Source: Clostridium sp. AF15-31
GTDB lineage: Bacteria > Bacillota > Clostridia > Lachnospirales > Lachnospiraceae
Assembly: GCF_003461625.1 (NCBI RefSeq)
Contig: NZ_QTXL01000002.1
Location: 285,992-349,991, forward strand
Length of the DNA: 64,000 bases
Reading direction: 5' to 3'
Position numbers and translations under genes: made by a program. Every line of letters starts with the position of its first letter. Position 1 is the first letter of the stretch. Shown one piece after another: positions 19,908-28,961 of this stretch. The notes beneath the pieces are model-generated. The model ran no database searches. It saw only the letters and a program-made list of their open reading frames with translations, and was not told where the DNA came from.

Positions 19908-20945
19908 TTATGCTAACTCTGCGAAGTACTTAATTGTTCTAACCATCTGGCTTGTGTATGAGTTCTCATTATCATACCATGATACAACCTGAACCTCATA
20001 TAAGTCATCAGCGATCTTTGATACCATTGTCTGAGTTGAATCAAATAATGAACCATATCTCATACCGATTACATCTGATGAAACGATAGGATCTGTGTTG
20101 TAACCGAATGACTCTGATGCAGCAGCCTTCATTGCAGCGTTGATTCCATCAACTGTTACGTCAGCACCCTTAACAACTGCTGTAAGGATTGTTGTTGAAC
20201 CTGTTGGAACTGGAACTCTCTGAGCTGATCCGATTAACTTACCATTTAACTCTGGGATAACAAGACCGATAGCCTTAGCAGCACCTGTTGAGTTAGGAAC
20301 GATATTAGCAGCACCTGCTCTTGCTCTTCTTAAGTCGCCCTTTCTGTGTGGTCCGTCAAGAATCATCTGATCGCCTGTGTAAGCGTGGATTGTTGACATG
20401 ATACCTGACTGGATTGGAGCATAATCATTAAGAGCTTTAGCCATTGGTGCAAGACAGTTTGTTGTACATGAAGCAGCTGAGATGATCTGATCCTCTGCTG
20501 TTAATGTATCCTGGTTAACTGAGAATACGATAGTCTTAAGATCATTTCCTGCTGGAGCTGAGATAACAACCTTCTTAGCACCTGCATTGATATGAGCCAT
20601 TGACTTTTCCTTTGAGCAGTAGAAACCAGTACACTCAAGAACTACGTCAACACCAATCTTACCCCAAGGAAGATTGTTTGCATCTGCTTCCTTGTAGATT
20701 GTAAGTGTCTTACCATCAACTGTGATTGTGTTAGCCTCATCATCAGCTGAAACTGTATGAAGGTTCTCACCAATCTTACCACAGTAACCACCCTGTGCTG
20801 TATCGTACTTGAGAAGATCTGCAAGCATTGAAGGCTTTGTTAAATCGTTGATTGCAACAACTTCATATCCTTCTGCTCCGAACATCTGTCTGAATGCGAG
20901 ACGACCAATACGTCCAAAACCATTGATTGCTACTTTTACTGCCAT
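19908..20945 (-). CDS. gap: Glyceraldehyde-3-phosphate dehydrogenase
   Basis: The 345-residue enzyme has the NAD-binding INGFGRIGR at residues 8-16, catalytic Cys160 in [12 protein letters not shown], and the conserved WYDNENSY near the C-terminus. It oxidises glyceraldehyde 3-phosphate with NAD to 1,3-bisphosphoglycerate. The codon usage is strongly biased (mostly A/T-ending codons, few rare ones), consistent with high expression. Ribosome site TTAGGAGG precedes the ATG. Confidence 0.97.
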   Translation of the reverse strand: MAVKVAINGFGRIGRLAFRQMFGAEGYEVVAINDLTKPSMLADLLKYDTAQGGYCGKIGENLHTVSADDEANTITVDGKTLTIYKEADANNLPWGKIGVDVVLECTGFYCSKEKSMAHINAGAKKVVISAPAGNDLKTIVFSVNQDTLTAEDQIISAASCTTNCLAPMAKALNDYAPIQSGIMSTIHAYTGDQMILDGPHRKGDLRRARAGAANIVPNSTGAAKAIGLVIPELNGKLIGSAQRVPVPTGSTTILTAVVKGADVTVDGINAAMKAAASESFGYNTDPIVSSDVIGMRYGSLFDSTQTMVSKIADDLYEVQVVSWYDNENSYTSQMVRTIKYFAELA

Positions 20946-21019
20946 TTTTTATTCCTCCTAAGTTTTGAATAATAAAAGTATTTATAATATACTGCAAAGC
21001 GCAGTAATTAATCGTGCTA

Positions 21020-21061
21020 TTCACACAACAAAATCATACCTAATTTGTGTGTAAATTTCAA
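21020..21061 (-). promoter_or_regulatory. Predicted gap promoter with flanking inverted motif; rest of the 416-base gap
   Basis: TTGAAA (21056-21061) and TATGAT (21033-21038) are 17 bases apart on the minus strand. The -10 box is flanked by CACACAA (21022-21028) and TTGTGTG (21045-21051), a candidate operator. Closer to gap a second TACTGC/GCAGTA inverted repeat occurs near 20990-21006. The remaining sequence to 21361 is AT-rich and holds an extended -10 (TGCTATAAT near 21307-21315) for the plus-strand PHP gene; I see no gene in it. Confidence 0.5.
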
Positions 21062-21361
21062 GTCTTTCTCAAAAAAAAATTGTCCAATTCACGCAAAAAT
21101 AAACAAACACTATATTGCAAAATGTACAAAGAATCAACTTTTTATGATATTTTCATATTTATTTCAACCATTTAACCCTTTTTTCGAAATATTTCACACA
21201 TGATTCTTGTGTTGCCGATATATACTTCTTTTGTAAGATTTTTTCTTATCTTCTGTTTTTATTCACTATTTTTTCCGTTCCTGCAGGTGTGTTTTATTTC
21301 CTGACGTGCTATAATAATATCAATTTTCACAACGTTAACATCCAACAGGAGGTTTTTACAT

Positions 21362-22177
21362 ATGAAGCTTTGCGATCATCATTTACATTCCGAATTTTCC
21401 GATGATTCTGAAACAGAACTTACAGATATTGTTGAACAGGCACTGCACCTCGGCATGTCTGAAATCTGTATTACAGATCATCATGATATTGATTATCCAA
21501 AAGACGAGGAAGGTCATACCTTTCTGTTAGATACAGACCGGTATATTTCTGCTGTAAGAAAGTTGCAGGAACAGTACAAGAATAAACTTACGATCCGTCT
21601 CGGTGTCGAACTCGGCCTGATGTCTCATATCGCAGACAAGATCATTGCCTACACAGATAAATATCATGATTTTGACTTTATTATAGGTTCTTCTCATCTT
21701 GTATATGGCAAGGATCCCTACTATCCCGCTTACTATGAAGGACGTTCGGAAAAAGAAGCACTGCTGGAATATTTTGAATCCATTCTTGCAAATGTGCAAA
21801 CCTTTGATAATTATTCCATATACGGTCATCTGGACTATGCCGTCCGTTATTGTCCATCCGGCGAATCAGCCTTCCGCTTTTCTGATTATGCAGATGTCTT
21901 TGAAGCAATTCTGAAAACAATCATCGAACATGGGAAGGGCATCGAGATCAATACCGGAAGCCTATATAAAAACATGACTTATGCACATCCTCATCCGTCT
22001 ATTCTTAAACTCTACAAGGAGTTAGGTGGTGAGATCATCACTGTCGGAAGCGATGCACATATTCCAAAATACATCGGCTATGACTTTGAAACCTATGCCA
22101 GAGACATCCTGACCGCCACAGGTTTCCGCTATTACTGCACCTTTGAACAGATGAAGCCTGTATTTCATAAATTATAA
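21362..22177 (+). CDS. hisJ: PHP-domain histidinol-phosphatase
   Basis: This 271-residue PHP phosphoesterase opens with CDHHLHSEFSDDS (metal-binding H-x-H), followed by ITDHHDIDYP, VELGL, GSSHLVYGKDPYY, GHLDYAVRY and a C-terminal GSDAHIPKYIGYD, covering the metal ligands of HisJ-type histidinol-phosphatases. These dephosphorylate histidinol phosphate in histidine synthesis. No other his gene is in the window, so another sugar or nucleotide phosphate substrate is possible. It is read alone on the plus strand from a good CAGGAGG site. Confidence 0.75.
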   Translation: MKLCDHHLHSEFSDDSETELTDIVEQALHLGMSEICITDHHDIDYPKDEEGHTFLLDTDRYISAVRKLQEQYKNKLTIRLGVELGLMSHIADKIIAYTDKYHDFDFIIGSSHLVYGKDPYYPAYYEGRSEKEALLEYFESILANVQTFDNYSIYGHLDYAVRYCPSGESAFRFSDYADVFEAILKTIIEHGKGIEINTGSLYKNMTYAHPHPSILKLYKELGGEIITVGSDAHIPKYIGYDFETYARDILTATGFRYYCTFEQMKPVFHKL

Positions 22178-22279
22178 GAGTACTAGAACGGAAGTGTCTT
22201 GCGTAATAATAGGTGAGTATGTGGCAGAACAATAATAATTTTTTAAATAATAGCATCCACACCAGCGTCATTTTTATTC

Positions 22280-23368
22280 CTATCGTATGATCTCTTTTAT
22301 TGTGCCGCCTCCGACGATATAGTCATTTTCGTAAAAAACAACCGCCTGTCCTTTGGTCGCTGCCCGGACCGGTTCGTCAAATACAACACGAACCCTGGCA
22401 TCATCCAACATATAAATTCTGCATGGCACACCCTTATGTGCATACCGGATCTTTCCGATCACCTGCATACCATCTTCCGGATGCTCGACAGACATAAAGT
22501 TCGTTTTATCTGCAATCAGCTCTTTTGAAAATGTATCTGCATTTTCTCCGATCACCACTTCATTTGTCTCCGGGATAATATCCACAACAAATACCGGGTG
22601 TCCCATCGCAAGTCCAAGTCCCTTCCGTTGTCCGATTGTATAATGAATTATACCTTTATGTGTACCAAGGACTTTTCCATTCATATCTACAAAATTTCCC
22701 GGTACTGCCTTTAAGCCCTCTTCCCGTTCCAGATATCCGGCATAATCACCATCCAGTACAAAACAGATATCCTGACTGTCCGGTTTATTTGCTACCTGGA
22801 TACCGATATCTGCGGCAATCTGCCGAATCTGTGTCTTATTATATTCTCCAACCGGCATCAACGTCTTTGATAACTGATCCTGTGTCAGATTATAAAGTGC
22901 ATAGGTCTGATCCTTCTCGATTCCTTTTGCCACGCGTAAGGTATATCTGCCATTTGGAAGCTGTTCCACTCTTGCATAGTGTCCGGTAGCAATGTAGTCT
23001 CCACCGATACTTAACGACCTCCTTAACAGCGACTCCCATTTTACATACCGATTACATGCGATACATGGATTCGGAGTCCTTCCATTCCGGTATTCATCTA
23101 CAAAATAGTCAATGACGTATTTTCGAAAATCTTCTTTAAAGTTCATTACATAATAAGGAATCTCAAGCTGTGCAGCTACTCTTCTCGCATCATCTACCGC
23201 CGACAAGCCACAGCAACCGCCATGCTCACTGATCTGATCTGCATCCTCATCCTGCCAGATCTGCATGGTCACACCGATCACGTTATATCCCTGTTCTTTT
23301 AAAAGATATGCGGCTACAGAAGAATCCACGCCTCCTGACATACCGACACATACTGTCTTTTTATCCAT
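22280..23368 (-). CDS. mnmA: tRNA-specific 2-thiouridylase MnmA
   Basis: The 362-residue enzyme has the PP-loop GMSGGVDSS at residues 9-17, a first catalytic cysteine in TPNPCIACN and the second in PDSQDICFV. It thiolates U34 of Lys, Glu and Gln tRNAs using persulfide sulfur. The start is the ATG preceded by AAGGAAG; a frame opening 60 bases further up has no homology-like sequence. It follows nifS and nifU, which supply the sulfur, and is likely in the same transcript. Confidence 0.95.
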   Translation of the reverse strand: MDKKTVCVGMSGGVDSSVAAYLLKEQGYNVIGVTMQIWQDEDADQISEHGGCCGLSAVDDARRVAAQLEIPYYVMNFKEDFRKYVIDYFVDEYRNGRTPNPCIACNRYVKWESLLRRSLSIGGDYIATGHYARVEQLPNGRYTLRVAKGIEKDQTYALYNLTQDQLSKTLMPVGEYNKTQIRQIAADIGIQVANKPDSQDICFVLDGDYAGYLEREEGLKAVPGNFVDMNGKVLGTHKGIIHYTIGQRKGLGLAMGHPVFVVDIIPETNEVVIGENADTFSKELIADKTNFMSVEHPEDGMQVIGKIRYAHKGVPCRIYMLDDARVRVVFDEPVRAATKGQAVVFYENDYIVGGGTIKEIIR

Positions 23369-23443
23369 CTTATCTTCCTTCCTGCAATTCCTGCTTGCAG
23401 TATAGAACCGGATTTCTCCGGCTGTCAAGTATCCAAATACTGT

Positions 23444-23884
23444 TTAATCTTCCAGTTCTCTCACCATCCGGTCTTCAATATCCTGTACCGGCCTTACAAG
23501 TCCCTGAATCTTGATTCCATGCTTTTCTGCATAGTCCCACAAAGCTGCATGCAGTGTTTCTTCTGCAAGCAAAGAACAATGTTCTTTTTCCGGCGGAAGT
23601 CCATCCAATGCTTCCATAACCGCTTTATTTGTAAGCTTCATTGCCTCGGCAACTGTTTTTCCTTTAATCATCTCCGTTGCCATGGAACTGGATGCTACTG
23701 CAGCTCCACATCCATAGGTCTTAAATTTGCAGTCTATGATCACCTGCTCCTCATTAATTTTCAAATACAACCGCATCATATCCCCGCATTTAGCATTTCC
23801 AACCGTACCGACACCGGAGGCATCCTCAATCTCTCCGACATTTCTTGGATTCTGAAAATGATCGATCACTTTATCACTGTACAT
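23444..23884 (-). CDS. nifU: Fe-S cluster scaffold IscU/NifU-like
   Basis: This 146-residue scaffold has the three ligand cysteines Cys33 (NAKCGD), Cys59 (YGCGAA) and Cys103 (EHCSLL). In place of the SufU insertion it looks like a short IscU/NifU N-terminal domain. It receives sulfur from the cysteine desulfurase encoded upstream and assembles Fe-S clusters. The ATG at 23884 has GGAG six bases away; a GTG five codons earlier overlaps the ribosome site and is rejected. Confidence 0.92.
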   Translation of the reverse strand: MYSDKVIDHFQNPRNVGEIEDASGVGTVGNAKCGDMMRLYLKINEEQVIIDCKFKTYGCGAAVASSSMATEMIKGKTVAEAMKLTNKAVMEALDGLPPEKEHCSLLAEETLHAALWDYAEKHGIKIQGLVRPVQDIEDRMVRELED

Positions 23885-23984
23885 ATCTTTCTCCTTCACA
23901 CTTGGGGCGTTTTATCTCACACATTTCACAATTGCATTCTTATATTCACTCCGACCCGAATCTGATCTTTCATTTTTAACAATC

Positions 23985-25172
23985 TTACTGTATATGATTT
24001 TTCTTGACATAATCCTCATATAACGGTGACATATTACGTAGATTTGTAATGATCCGTTTCAGATTATCGACAACCGTATCCATTTCTTCTTTCGTATTCT
24101 CATATCCAATGGTTAGTCTCAGTGAACCATGTGCGATCTCATGCGGAAGTCCGATCGCAAGCAGCACATGAGAAGGATCAACCGAACCCGATGTGCAGGC
24201 AGAGCCGCTGGATGCACAGATACCCGCCATATCTAGCATGATCAGAATGGATTCTCCCTCCACGAACTGAAAGCTGATATTGACATTATTTGGCAGTCGT
24301 TTCTTTGAATGTCCATTCAGTCTGGTATACGGGATCTCCTTCAATATCCGTTCGATCAGATAATCTCTGAGCTCCGTCTCCTTTTTCATCCGTTCTTCCA
24401 TTTCTGCCATTGCAATCTCACACGCCTTTGCAATACCTACGATTCCCGGTACATTTTCTGTACCGGCTCTGCGTCCTCGCTCCTGCTGGCCACCATGAAT
24501 AAAGCTCTTTAACTTTAAACCTTTTTTGATATATAAAAAACCAATTCCCTTTGGTCCGTTAAACTTATGTCCGCTCGCACTTAACATATCAATGTTCATT
24601 TCATCTACGTGAATTGGGATCTGTCCAAATGCCTGAACTGCATCCGTATGAAACAAAATACCGTGTCTGTGTGCGATCTCTCCGATCTCTTTTATTGGTT
24701 CAATCGTTCCAATCTCATTATTTGCAAACATGATCGAGATCAAAAAAGTATCCGGCCGGATGGCTGCCTCAAGTGTATTCAGATCAACCAATCCATTTTC
24801 ATCTACATCCAGATAAGTTACATCATACCCTCTATTCTGCAGATACTTGCAGGTATGCAGGATAGCATGATGCTCGATTTTTGTTGTAATGATATGTCCC
24901 CCATGTACTCCATAGGCTTCTGCCGTACATTTTAATGCCCAGTTATCAGACTCAGAACCACCGGCTGTAAAATAAATCTCTTCCGGCTTTGCACCAAGTG
25001 CTCCGGCTATCGTCTCTCTTGCCTCTGTCAGTTTATTTTTATTATTTGCCGCAAATCCATAAACACTGGATGGATTTCCGAATTTATCGGTAAAATATGG
25101 CAGCATTTCTTTTAAAACGTCCGGATGAACTGCCGTCGTTGCTGCATGATCGAGATAGATCAAATCACTCAT
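23985..25172 (-). CDS. nifS: Cysteine desulfurase NifS/IscS
   Basis: The 395-residue PLP enzyme has Lys203 in SASGHKFNGPKG (Schiff base) and the persulfide-forming Cys326 in SSGSACTSGS on the mobile loop. It removes sulfur from cysteine and passes it to the scaffold NifU and to MnmA for tRNA thiolation. The nifS-nifU-mnmA order supports this dual role. No IscR-type regulator gene lies adjacent in the window. Confidence 0.95.
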   Translation of the reverse strand: MSDLIYLDHAATTAVHPDVLKEMLPYFTDKFGNPSSVYGFAANNKNKLTEARETIAGALGAKPEEIYFTAGGSESDNWALKCTAEAYGVHGGHIITTKIEHHAILHTCKYLQNRGYDVTYLDVDENGLVDLNTLEAAIRPDTFLISIMFANNEIGTIEPIKEIGEIAHRHGILFHTDAVQAFGQIPIHVDEMNIDMLSASGHKFNGPKGIGFLYIKKGLKLKSFIHGGQQERGRRAGTENVPGIVGIAKACEIAMAEMEERMKKETELRDYLIERILKEIPYTRLNGHSKKRLPNNVNISFQFVEGESILIMLDMAGICASSGSACTSGSVDPSHVLLAIGLPHEIAHGSLRLTIGYENTKEEMDTVVDNLKRIITNLRNMSPLYEDYVKKNHIQ

Positions 25173-25302
25173 TTCATTTCCTTCTTTCTGATTCTTTATG
25201 TACCATAGCTATATCCCGAACCGTCGTTTTCTATTGATCCTTTATGAAACATTCTGCTATTTTATAGAATATGCCATTTTATGACAAATGTTCTGCTTAT
25301 AC

Positions 25303-26826
25303 CTATACTGTTTTCACAGAATTCTTTAAAGGATCGATAATCTTCTTTTTTGTCTGTAACGCCATAGCGATCGAAAGAATAACACTGACAACCTCCGCAA
25401 TCGGGAAGGACAACCATACCAGTTCCAGATTACGCGTAAATTTTGCAAATGCATAAGCAACCGGAAGCAGCACGATCAACTGTCTGGAAAGGGATACGAT
25501 CAGACTGTACACACCTTTACCAAGCGCCTGGAACATACCGGAGCATACAATACAGATTCCTGCAAACAGGAATGAAATACTCATCGTACGAAGTGCCGGA
25601 ATACCGATCGCCATCATGTCCTCCTGTGCATCGAATACCTTAAGGATCAATCCCGGAATTACCTGCATCGCAGTCAGACATAACAGCATGAAACAGATTG
25701 CAGCCATCATTGTATATTTAACAGCTTTGAGCATTCGATCCGGTTGTTTTGCTCCGTAATTATATGATACGATAGGGATCATACCATTATTCAGACCAAA
25801 TACCGGCATAAATGCCATACTCTGTACTTTATAAAAAATACCAAACACTGAAACTGCGATCGGTGTAAATGTAAATAAAATACGATTAAATCCATATGTC
25901 ATAACTGAACCTACCGCAACCATCGCGATTGAAGGAACAGCAATGGACAAAATTCTGCCGATCACATCTCCCTCCGGCCGAAAGCTTTTAAATGATAACT
26001 GGATATCCGGATTTTTTTTCAGATTATAATAGATTGCAAGTGATGCCGCAATACACTGTCCGATAACTGTTGCTATTGCCGCACCTGCAGCACCCATTGT
26101 CGGAAGTCCGAAATATCCAAAGATCATAATCGGATCAAGTATAATATTGATAATAGCTCCAAGTGCCTGTGTCTTCATTGTGTAAAGCGTCCGACCTGTC
26201 GACTGTAACATACGTTCAAATGTCATCTGTGCAAAGATACCAAAGGAACAGATACAGCAGATACGTCCATAATCTACTCCATAATCAACGATCTTTGCAA
26301 CATCCGTCTGACTCTTCATAAATGCTTCGATACCAAATAAACCGATCAATAAGAAAATTGCAAATCCAATAAGTTCCAGAAAGATTCCCTGCCTGGCTGC
26401 ATCATTTGCTTTTTTCTGATTTTTTTCACCAAGGGATTTGGAGATCAATGCATTAAAGCCGACACCGAGACCGGAGGTCACTCCGATCATAAGATTCTGT
26501 AACGGAAATATCGTCGATACTGCTGTCAGTGCATCCTGATCAAAATGCGATACAAATACACTGTCGACTACATTATAAAGTGCCTGTACCAACATTGAAA
26601 TTACCATTGGAAGTGATACTGAAATCAATAACTTCCCCATCGGCATGGTTCCCATCTTATTTTCTCCGGCAGTATTTTCTGTTCTGCTTTTTTCACACGC
26701 ATCTGTCATTTTTACATTCTTACTGTCGTCTGTCAATTTTGTGTTGTCAGCTTCTGTTTTTAACAGCTGCTCTTTCTGGCTTAATTCTTCTCGTTTCAAT
26801 TCTTCCTGTTTTTCATACTTACTCAT
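25303..26826 (-). CDS. MATE family efflux transporter
   Basis: The 507-residue protein carries the twelve-helix MATE fold, with the opening MGKLLISVSLPMVISMLVQALYNVVDSVFV, the FNALISKSLGEKNQKKA loop and a matching second half. MATE pumps export cationic drugs or metabolites against sodium or protons. Unlike most relatives it has about 60 charged residues before the first helix, rich in Lys and Glu, likely cytoplasmic. The ribosome site is weak, so a start nearer the core (Met58 region, MGTMPMGK) is conceivable. Confidence 0.88.
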   Translation of the reverse strand: MSKYEKQEELKREELSQKEQLLKTEADNTKLTDDSKNVKMTDACEKSRTENTAGENKMGTMPMGKLLISVSLPMVISMLVQALYNVVDSVFVSHFDQDALTAVSTIFPLQNLMIGVTSGLGVGFNALISKSLGEKNQKKANDAARQGIFLELIGFAIFLLIGLFGIEAFMKSQTDVAKIVDYGVDYGRICCICSFGIFAQMTFERMLQSTGRTLYTMKTQALGAIINIILDPIMIFGYFGLPTMGAAGAAIATVIGQCIAASLAIYYNLKKNPDIQLSFKSFRPEGDVIGRILSIAVPSIAMVAVGSVMTYGFNRILFTFTPIAVSVFGIFYKVQSMAFMPVFGLNNGMIPIVSYNYGAKQPDRMLKAVKYTMMAAICFMLLCLTAMQVIPGLILKVFDAQEDMMAIGIPALRTMSISFLFAGICIVCSGMFQALGKGVYSLIVSLSRQLIVLLPVAYAFAKFTRNLELVWLSFPIAEVVSVILSIAMALQTKKKIIDPLKNSVKTV

Positions 26827-26888
26827 TGTCTCTTCAACCTTATTCTCCTTTTATCTAACTGTCATTTGTCTTTTTCACAACAGTATTT

Positions 26889-26917
26889 ATCATACAGCAT
26901 TGTTTTTATTGTTTCAA
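26889..26917 (-). promoter_or_regulatory. Predicted promoter of the MATE gene
   Basis: TTGAAA (26912-26917) and TATGAT (26889-26894) are 17 bases apart on the minus strand, about 60 bases before the start codon. Confidence 0.55.
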
Positions 26918-26953
26918 CAGAAAAATATGTAATAGGACACACCCTTTTGTGCG

Positions 26954-26979
26954 TGAAAGAACATTCTCATGTTCTTTCA
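26954..26979. repeat. Perfect 11-bp palindrome without T-tract
   Basis: TGAAAGAACAT and its exact complement flank a TCTC loop. It lies between the etfA terminator and the MATE promoter, so it is in neither predicted mRNA. It may be an operator or a dispersed intergenic repeat. Confidence 0.5.
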
Positions 26980-27013
26980 TGCCCCATCTCGCCTGTCGGC
27001 TCATTTACACACA

Positions 27014-27040
27014 AACTGCCGGGTATAAAACCCGGCAGTT
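27014..27040 (-). terminator. Terminator of the butyryl-CoA operon
   Basis: A perfect 10-bp stem AACTGCCGGG with its complement around a 7-base loop lies 30 bases after the etfA stop; the minus strand continues TTTGTGTG, a weak T-tract. Confidence 0.75.
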
Positions 27041-27070
27041 CGAAATGTTCATTTTCAATTATAAACTGAA

Positions 27071-28144
27071 TTACTTGTTAGCAAGCTCAGCCTTGATTGC
27101 TTCTGTAAGAGCAGGAACAATCTTGTTCAGATCTCCAACAACACCATAATCAGCTACATCAAAGATAGGAGCATCCTCATCCTTGTTGATAGCGATGATG
27201 ATATCTGACTCTTCCATACCGGCTACATGCTGGATCGCACCTGAAATACCAATTGCGAAGTATACCTGTGGACGAACTGTCTTACCAGTCTGACCAACCT
27301 GAAGCTCCTTTGGCTTCCAGCCTGAATCTACAACTGCACGTGAGCATGATACCTGTCCGCCAAGTACTTCTGCAAGATCATCAAGAAGCTTGAAGTTCTC
27401 TGCTGAACCAACACCACGACCACCTGAAACAAGGATCTTAGCGTCCATGATATCTTTGATATCTGAAACAGCCTTTGAGATTTCAAGGATCTCAACATAC
27501 TTGTTGTTTGGAGTAAATCCAGGATTGTACTCGATCACTTCTGCCTTCTTGCCAGCTACTCTGTCAAGCTTCTGCATAACGCCCGGACGTACTGTTGCCA
27601 TCTGAGGACGATTATCAGGACATGCGATTGTAGCGATTGTGTTACCACCGAATGCAGGACGTGTCATAAGAAGCTGATTGTGCTTCTGCTCCTGATTTGG
27701 AAGTGCAACAAGAGGGAAATCACCGATTTCAAGTAATGTACAGTCTGCTGTAAGACCTGTAGCTACTCTTGCTGATACTGTAGGACCAAGATCACGACCA
27801 ATAGCCGTAGCACCAACTAAAACGATCTCTGGCTTGTACTCATTGATAACTGAAGCAAGTGCATGTGCATATGGCTCAGTTCTGTATTCTTTTAATTCTG
27901 GATCATCAACAACGATAACTCTGTCTGCACCGTACTCTGCAAGTTCGTCTACAAGACCCTTTACGTCGGAACCGATCAGGACTGCTGTAACCTTTTCATT
28001 AAGCTTATCTGCAAGTCTCTTTCCTTCACCGATCAATTCAAATGAAATACCACTTAACTTATTATCTACCTGCTGTGCAAAGACAAATACGCCTTTGTAG
28101 TTCTTCATATCTTCTGCGTTCATTGCGCCCATTTTATTCACCAC
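27071..28144 (-). CDS. etfA: Electron transfer flavoprotein alpha subunit
   Basis: The 357-residue subunit has the C-terminal FAD-binding domain with LVSGGRGVGSAENF, SRAVVDSGW and VGQTGKTVRPQVYFAIGISGAIQH. With EtfB and Bcd it forms the clostridial complex that couples crotonyl-CoA reduction by NADH to ferredoxin reduction (flavin-based electron bifurcation). It is the last gene of the operon. The start is GTG with AAAGGA six bases upstream; the nearest ATG is twelve bases further in with poor spacing. Confidence 0.96.
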   Translation of the reverse strand: MVNKMGAMNAEDMKNYKGVFVFAQQVDNKLSGISFELIGEGKRLADKLNEKVTAVLIGSDVKGLVDELAEYGADRVIVVDDPELKEYRTEPYAHALASVINEYKPEIVLVGATAIGRDLGPTVSARVATGLTADCTLLEIGDFPLVALPNQEQKHNQLLMTRPAFGGNTIATIACPDNRPQMATVRPGVMQKLDRVAGKKAEVIEYNPGFTPNNKYVEILEISKAVSDIKDIMDAKILVSGGRGVGSAENFKLLDDLAEVLGGQVSCSRAVVDSGWKPKELQVGQTGKTVRPQVYFAIGISGAIQHVAGMEESDIIIAINKDEDAPIFDVADYGVVGDLNKIVPALTEAIKAELANK

Positions 28145-28159
28145 TTTTCCTTTACTATA

Positions 28160-28945
28160 TTAGATTACATGCTTATCTTTTAACTTGCCAACAATATAGC
28201 TAACTGCTTCATCTGGAGAATCAGGTACAACCTTCTCGCCTGCACCCTTTCTTACCTTATCAGAAGCCTTTGCAATCTTTGTTGGTGAACCTTTCAGACC
28301 AAGGTTTGAATCATCAACATCTACAAGGTCTGCTCTGCCAAGTGTTGTGATCTCTGCATTAACTGCATCGAAGATTCCACCTGGAGTCATGTATCTAGGC
28401 TCATTTAACTCTGAAAGTGCTGTTACAAGGCAAGGCATCTTAGCCTTTAACATATGATATCCATCATCATACTGACGCTTAACGATTACGGAATCTCCGT
28501 CAACCTTGATCTCCTGTGCATATGAAATAACTGGAATTCCAAGATGTTCAGCGATCTGTGGTCCAACCTGAGCTGTATCTCCATCGATAGCCTGACGACC
28601 TGTAATAATAAGATCATAATCAAGCTTTCTGAGTGCTCCAGCGATTGTTGTTGATGTAGCCCATGTATCAGCTCCACCAAGAACACGATCTGTTACAAGA
28701 ACGCCCTTGTCAGCGCCCATAGCGATTGCTTCCTGAAGAACATCTGCAGCCTTTGGAAGACCCATTGTAAGAACTGTAACTTCTGCTCCATACTGATCCT
28801 TTAATCTAAGTGCAGCTTCAAGACCTGCCTTATCATCAGGGTTCATGATTGTAAGCATTGCTCCTCTGTTTAATGTACCATCTGGGTTAAACTGAACGCC
28901 ACCCTTTGTATCAGGTACCTGCTTTATACAAACTATAACCTTCAC
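28160..28945 (-). CDS. etfB: Electron transfer flavoprotein beta subunit
   Basis: The 261-residue subunit begins MKVIVCIKQVPDT and contains the adenine-nucleotide-binding fold with GRQAIDGDTAQVGPQIAE, typical of bifurcating EtfB, which holds the second FAD where NADH electrons split. It lies 15 bases before etfA and 16 bases after bcd, so the three are surely co-transcribed. Confidence 0.96.
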   Translation of the reverse strand: MKVIVCIKQVPDTKGGVQFNPDGTLNRGAMLTIMNPDDKAGLEAALRLKDQYGAEVTVLTMGLPKAADVLQEAIAMGADKGVLVTDRVLGGADTWATSTTIAGALRKLDYDLIITGRQAIDGDTAQVGPQIAEHLGIPVISYAQEIKVDGDSVIVKRQYDDGYHMLKAKMPCLVTALSELNEPRYMTPGGIFDAVNAEITTLGRADLVDVDDSNLGLKGSPTKIAKASDKVRKGAGEKVVPDSPDEAVSYIVGKLKDKHVI

Positions 28946-28961
28946 GTTAAGTACCTCCTAA

